Part shown: piece after piece, positions 60,385 through 64,000 of the stretch
Numbering within the stretch: position 1 is the first letter of the stretch
How the letters are laid out: each line of letters starts with the position of its first letter
Origin: an uncultured Sulfurovum sp.
GTDB taxonomy: Bacteria > Campylobacterota > Campylobacteria > Campylobacterales > Sulfurovaceae
Direction: 5' to 3'
Length of the DNA stretch: 64,000 bases
Assembly (NCBI GenBank): GCA_902727935.1
Contig: CACVAX010000041.1
Location: forward strand, 1 to 64,000
Made by a program: the position numbers and the translations under genes
The notes under the pieces: model-generated
The model's database searches: none
Told to the model about the DNA's origin: nothing
Seen by the model: the letters and a program-made list of their open reading frames with translations, nothing else

Positions 60385-61164
60385 TTATCTAAAAGTTGTT
60401 CCACCATCAACAACAATTGTTTGACCTGTAATCCAAGAAGCTTCTTCTGTACAGAGGAAGTAGACAGAACCAGCTAAATCTTCAGGACTTCCCATTCTAT
60501 TTACAGCTGAACGCTTAATGGTTTCTGCTTTTACTTCTTCATAATTGGTAAAGGCTTTTAAAGCATCGGTGTCAATTGGTCCACCAGATACAGCATTGAC
60601 TCTAATACCCATTTCTCCAAGCTCAACAGCAGCGTAACGGCTCATGGCTTCAACAGCTGCTTTATTCGTTCCATGACCAGCATAGTTGTCAATGTAGATA
60701 AGGTTACCAGTTGAACTAAGCGTCACAATTGCACCACCACCAACTTTTTGCATACGTACAGCAGCTTCTTGTGAACCACGCACAAACGCACCAACAGTTG
60801 CCGTATAGATATTTTGTAGACCTTTAGCAGGACGCAGTTTCATAAATTTACCATACCCTCCCACAACAGGGCGACCATAAATCATTGCATTGGAGATAAA
60901 AAAGTCTATTCTATCGAAGTCCTCATCAATGGCTAAAAAAAGTGTTTTAAACTCATCTAATTCTAAAATATTTAGAGGATAAGCTTTTGCTTTAATCCCA
61001 TATTTAGCTTCCAAGTTAGCTGAAATTTCATTGGCTACAGCTTCATTTGAATTGTAAGTAAATGCAACATTTACTCCCTCAGATGCAAATTTTTCTGCAA
61101 TTGCTTTACCAATACCTTTGGTTGCACCTGTAATAACGACTGTTTTGCCTTTGTTCGATGACAT
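60385..61164 (-). CDS. FabL-like enoyl-ACP reductase (SDR family)
   Basis: A 259-residue short-chain dehydrogenase. The NAD(P) site is TGATKGIGKAIAE near residue 13. The catalytic pair is spaced Y-x6-K (YAGHGTNKAAVEA near residue 163), which is the enoyl-ACP reductase spacing rather than Y-x3-K of ordinary SDRs. RVNAVSGGPIDTDALKAF near residue 190 closely resembles FabL of Bacillus as I remember it. So it is probably the last enzyme of the fatty acid elongation cycle, although homologues in this position are often labelled hydroxysteroid dehydrogenases. One base after dapA. Confidence 0.8.
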   Translation of the reverse strand: MSSNKGKTVVITGATKGIGKAIAEKFASEGVNVAFTYNSNEAVANEISANLEAKYGIKAKAYPLNILELDEFKTLFLAIDEDFDRIDFFISNAMIYGRPVVGGYGKFMKLRPAKGLQNIYTATVGAFVRGSQEAAVRMQKVGGGAIVTLSSTGNLIYIDNYAGHGTNKAAVEAMSRYAAVELGEMGIRVNAVSGGPIDTDALKAFTNYEEVKAETIKRSAVNRMGSPEDLAGSVYFLCTEEASWITGQTIVVDGGTTFR

Positions 61165-62058
61165 TTATACTCCTACGATGTTGTAATTTTTCATAACGTC
61201 TTCGATTGCATTCATATTTTCTAATGAAGGAGAAACTAATGGTAGTCTGTATTCTAATGTGTCAATTAGACCAGCAATATACATGGCAGCCTTAATAGGA
61301 ATAGGATTACTTTCGCAAAACATTACTTTGTTTATGTTGTAGAGTTTATCGTTAATCGCTTTAGAACCTGCAAAATCACCCTTTAAAGCTAGATGTGCGA
61401 GTTCAGATTTCATGTCTGGTAACAGATTGGAAGTAACCGAAGTAATTCCTTTTCCACCATTAGCCAAAATTGGGTAGTCAATGGCATCATCACCAGAAAA
61501 AACATAAAGATCTGGCCTTTTTGCTAAAAGTTCAACCGTTCTTTCAATAGAACCTGTTGCTTCTTTAATTCCATAAATGTTCGAAACATCATCAAAAAGC
61601 CGACATACAGTATCAGCTGAGATGTCTACTCCTGTTCTTCCTGGTACATTGTAAAGCATAAAAGGCAATTCAACAGACTTAGCAATGGCTTTGTAGTGTT
61701 GATAAATACCTTCTTGAGAAGGTTTGTTGTAGTAAGGACTTACCGAAAAAATAGCATCTACTCCACATTTTTCTGCATGTTGTGCAATGGCAATGGCTTC
61801 ATGTGTGGCATTGCTTCCTGCACCAGCAAGAACGCGTGTGTTGGTATTTTTACAAACTTCTACAGCAATTTCAATACATCTTTTATGTTCATCATGGCTT
61901 AGTGTGGCACTTTCACCTGTTGTTCCTACAGGACAAACAGCATCAATACCATTATTAATTTGTCGTGTAATTAATTTTGCAAAAGTTGCTTCATCAAGAG
62001 TTCCATTTTTAAATGGGGTAATTAGTGCTGTTGTTGCACCTGTAATTAAGTTGTTCAT
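61165..62058 (-). CDS. dapA: 4-hydroxy-tetrahydrodipicolinate synthase
   Basis: Condenses pyruvate with aspartate semialdehyde on the way to lysine and diaminopimelate for peptidoglycan. The 297-residue TIM barrel has GTTGESATLSHDE near residue 44, the catalytic Tyr in FMLYNVPGRTGVD near residue 134 and the Schiff-base Lys in YGIKEATGS near residue 163. Length is normal (292 in E. coli). It lies 15 bases after the M16 protease gene in a unit with the FabL-like gene. Confidence 0.95.
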   Translation of the reverse strand: MNNLITGATTALITPFKNGTLDEATFAKLITRQINNGIDAVCPVGTTGESATLSHDEHKRCIEIAVEVCKNTNTRVLAGAGSNATHEAIAIAQHAEKCGVDAIFSVSPYYNKPSQEGIYQHYKAIAKSVELPFMLYNVPGRTGVDISADTVCRLFDDVSNIYGIKEATGSIERTVELLAKRPDLYVFSGDDAIDYPILANGGKGITSVTSNLLPDMKSELAHLALKGDFAGSKAINDKLYNINKVMFCESNPIPIKAAMYIAGLIDTLEYRLPLVSPSLENMNAIEDVMKNYNIVGV

Positions 62059-62073
62059 GTACTTATTTCCTAC

Positions 62074-63387
62074 TTACTTTTCATTCTTTTTCTTAAGTAT
62101 TAATGTGGTCGTTAGATTATTATTAAAATACTTATTGGCTACTTTGGTAACCATCTTAGGTGTAATCTTAGCTAAATTCTCTTCATATTCAAGTAAAGGT
62201 TTTAGGTTTCCTCGAACTAAATAAGAACCAAAAAGTGTGTTAAGACTCGCTGAATCTTCTAAAGAGTAAATAAAGTCTGCTTTGGCATTAATTTTTACTT
62301 TTTCAAGCTCTTCTTTACTTACATCACCAGCTTTTATTTTGGCAATTTCTTCTAAAATTTCTTTTTCAAGATCTTCAATTTTAACGCCAGGATTTGCCAT
62401 GCCCATAAAAATGAAAACACCTTCATCAGTTAGTTCCATATTGTATCCATAGATGCTATTTGCCATCTGTTTTTTATCAATAATTTCTTTGTATAGACGT
62501 GAAGACTTCCCCGAAGATAGGAGTTCAGTGATAGCTGAAAGTACTACTTGGTCTTCATGTTCATAGTTTGGAATAGGGTAAGCAATGGCAATGGTATCTA
62601 CAGTATTGTTCTCTTTATGAATGATTTGTCTAATACTTCCATCACGTTTTGGTTCAGCAACTTTGAGTTTAGGTACAGTTGTATGGTTTTTAATTTTCCC
62701 AAACTTTTCTTCTGCAACTTTAAACACTTCTTTCTCATCAATGTCACCTGTAACAATTAAAATGGCATTGTTGGGTTGGTAGTATTTTGAATGAAAGGCT
62801 TTGATATCTTCTATTGTCCACGTTTGAATATCATTCATAAATCCGATAGGCGTCCAATGATAAGGATGAGAAACATAGTGAGTATTAAAAAGTCTAAAAT
62901 ATAAATAACCAATAGGTGGATTATCAGTACGCACACGACGCTCTTCTGCCACAACATCTCGTTCTATTTGAAATTCATCATCTTTTAAATTTAGGTTTTC
63001 CATAAGTTCAGCAAAAAGCTCCACAGAAGTTTCTAAGTTTTTAGAAGAAGATTTAATGTAGTAATGTGTGTAGTCAAAGGAAGTGGCTGCATTGTTGGTA
63101 GCTCCTTTAGATTTAACAATTTTATCAAATTCACCTGCTTCGAGGTTCTTGGTTGATTTAAAGTTTAAATGCTCTAGCATATGAGCAATACCACTTTTTC
63201 CCATAACTTCGTTACGAGAACCCACTTTATAAAAAATATCAGTGGTAATAACATTCGAGTTGTTTTTCATCGGAATAACGACTATTTCTAAGCCATTGTC
63301 AAGTGTTTTAGTATGGTGTTGGGGCAAGGAGTTAGCCATTAAGAGTCCTAGTGTACTTATAAGTGTAATAACTGTTTTCTTTATCAT
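62074..63387 (-). CDS. M16 family zinc peptidase
   Basis: A 437-residue pitrilysin-type peptidase with a signal peptide (KKTVITLISTLGLLMANS), so it is periplasmic. The inverted zinc motif HMLEHLNF (HxxEH) is near residue 67, with the third ligand Glu in the ERDVVAEERR segment about 75 residues later. Two M16 halves are present, the second (about 180-430) without catalytic motif. It fits the PqqL-like single-chain type found next to dapA in H. pylori and C. jejuni. Starts 42 bases after tmk. Confidence 0.9.
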   Translation of the reverse strand: MIKKTVITLISTLGLLMANSLPQHHTKTLDNGLEIVVIPMKNNSNVITTDIFYKVGSRNEVMGKSGIAHMLEHLNFKSTKNLEAGEFDKIVKSKGATNNAATSFDYTHYYIKSSSKNLETSVELFAELMENLNLKDDEFQIERDVVAEERRVRTDNPPIGYLYFRLFNTHYVSHPYHWTPIGFMNDIQTWTIEDIKAFHSKYYQPNNAILIVTGDIDEKEVFKVAEEKFGKIKNHTTVPKLKVAEPKRDGSIRQIIHKENNTVDTIAIAYPIPNYEHEDQVVLSAITELLSSGKSSRLYKEIIDKKQMANSIYGYNMELTDEGVFIFMGMANPGVKIEDLEKEILEEIAKIKAGDVSKEELEKVKINAKADFIYSLEDSASLNTLFGSYLVRGNLKPLLEYEENLAKITPKMVTKVANKYFNNNLTTTLILKKKNEK

Positions 63388-63429
63388 AATAATTTTATAT
63401 CCTCTACAGTTTTAAAAAAGAGTGCTATT

Positions 63430-64000
63430 TTAACTAAAAAGTCTTTTACTGTGTATTGTATCGCTAATAATTTTATGAATATTATCAATGCTATCCGTAG
63501 CATCTATAAGTAAATGGGGTATGGCTAACTTTTCTAAGCTTTTTTGCATGTGATTCTGAACAGATATTAAATACTCCAATCCACGTAACTCTATGCCATC
63601 TAGTTTTTTTTCTCCCATTCGTTGGGTTAATGTTTCCATATTGGTCAGAAATAAAATAATTAAATCAGGAAAATCTTCTTCTAAGGCAAACTTATTGAGT
63701 TCTACTAGATGGTTAAATTCAAAATCACCATTGGCCAAGGCATAAGCAATGCCTGAAAGAAAACCTCGGTCAGAGACAATGAGTTTATCTCGGTTTTTTT
63801 TAATGATTTGATGATAATGTTCTGCTCTATCTGCTAAAAAAAGTAGAAGTTCTGCTCTTTTAGAATGAAGTGAATCTTCTAGTAAAATTTCTCTGGCTTT
63901 AAGCCCAAAGGTTGTGCCTCCAGGTTCTTTTGTTAAAATAACATCTTTAAATACTTTGGTTAAAAGTTCTATTTGGGTGCTTTTTCCAGAAGTATCAATG
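63430..64000 (-). CDS. tmk: Thymidylate kinase, 5' end cut by the window edge
   Basis: Phosphorylates dTMP to dTDP. The track shows only the last 102 residues from an internal start; the frame is open to the window edge and reads DTSGKSTQIELL (end of the P-loop), then TKEPGGTTFGLKAREILL, LLLFLADRAEHY and SDRGFLSGIAYALANGD, the normal tmk order. The C-terminal part has the LID region LTQRMGEKKLDGIE. The P-loop reads DTSGKST rather than the common DGSGKST. About 190 of some 195 residues are visible; the start is missing. Cotranscribed with the M16 gene. Confidence 0.93.
   Translation of the reverse strand, partial: IDTSGKSTQIELLTKVFKDVILTKEPGGTTFGLKAREILLEDSLHSKRAELLLFLADRAEHYHQIIKKNRDKLIVSDRGFLSGIAYALANGDFEFNHLVELNKFALEEDFPDLIILFLTNMETLTQRMGEKKLDGIELRGLEYLISVQNHMQKSLEKLAIPHLLIDATDSIDNIHKIISDTIHSKRLFS

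Noticed and set aside
61787-62224. 145-residue plus-strand ORF
   Set aside because: Antisense to dapA and the M16 protease gene, with no supporting start signals.
1-64000. CRISPR arrays, rRNA, tRNA, insertion sequences, prophage genes
   Set aside because: I looked for regular spaced repeats, cloverleaf patterns, transposase and phage structural motifs and recognised none; a covariance or profile search was not possible here.

Overview
The window looks like a chromosomal segment of a low-GC member of the Campylobacterota (former Epsilonproteobacteria). The reasons are the giant fused CcsBA cytochrome c synthase, the run rluD-like / FlpA-like lipoprotein / long trmB / ftsE / ftsX / envC-like (the order I remember from Campylobacter jejuni), and the cluster tmk / M16 protease / dapA / FabL-like reductase / pgsA. 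I cannot name a genus; a free-living relative of Sulfurimonas or Sulfurovum is a guess. No rRNA, tRNA, insertion sequence, integrase or CRISPR array was recognised.

Layout. 1-3200: an aroK operon with a nuclease-like and a pseudouridine synthase gene, flanked by inverted repeats of about 67 bases, then a tiny membrane ORF and a small cytochrome c. 3400-6100: an RNase H-like protein, an aspartoacylase and a Fic protein. 6100-13800: an ABC-F ATPase, a TIGR02757-type gene without a canonical start codon, a 2-oxoglutarate oxygenase-like gene, a structured intergenic element, a PDC/Cache sensor under a probable CRP/FNR-type operator, a Ste24-type protease and a TPR protein. 14000-20900: an immunity region holding a single-chain restriction-modification enzyme overlapping prmC, then an AAA ATPase / HNH nuclease pair. 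20900-23000: a secreted reprolysin-like zinc protease whose propeptide-like domain is a separate downstream gene. 23200-31800: RNA modification genes, the FtsEX-EnvC division module and an aldo/keto reductase with two frame lesions. 31800-37200: mscL with a zinc-ribbon tail, a Nudix hydrolase, ccsBA and a beta-carbonic anhydrase. 37200-40850: a NACHT-HEAT NTPase whose reading frame is linked to an upstream small ORF through a possible -1 frameshift site. 40900-49900: a GluR0-like receptor channel, a two-component system, mltG and a Pqi lipid-transport operon with split pqiA. 49900-64000: housekeeping genes (AmgK-like kinase, selO, gph, greA, argC, a FIST sensor kinase, a PLP protein, rseP, pgsA, a FabL-like reductase, dapA, an M16 protease, and tmk cut by the window edge).

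How the parts connect. Cell-envelope functions dominate: FtsEX-EnvC controls wall cleavage at division, MltG ends glycan strands, PqiABC moves lipids across the periplasm, RseP and the M48 and M16 enzymes handle proteolysis, and an AmgK-like kinase may recycle muramic sugars. Three apparently independent immune-type modules (RM enzyme, AAA-HNH, NACHT-HEAT) sit among these core genes. The most interesting point is the NACHT gene: its P-loop lies upstream of every ATG, GTG or TTG in its frame, and the 123-residue ORF in front of it ends on CCCAAAC phased exactly as a -1 slippery heptamer that would join the two. Other notable signals are the 8-base tandem repeat that moves the aldo/keto reductase start in or out of frame, the split protease propeptide, two AUAA stop/start-like junctions, and a G9 tract downstream of the NACHT gene.
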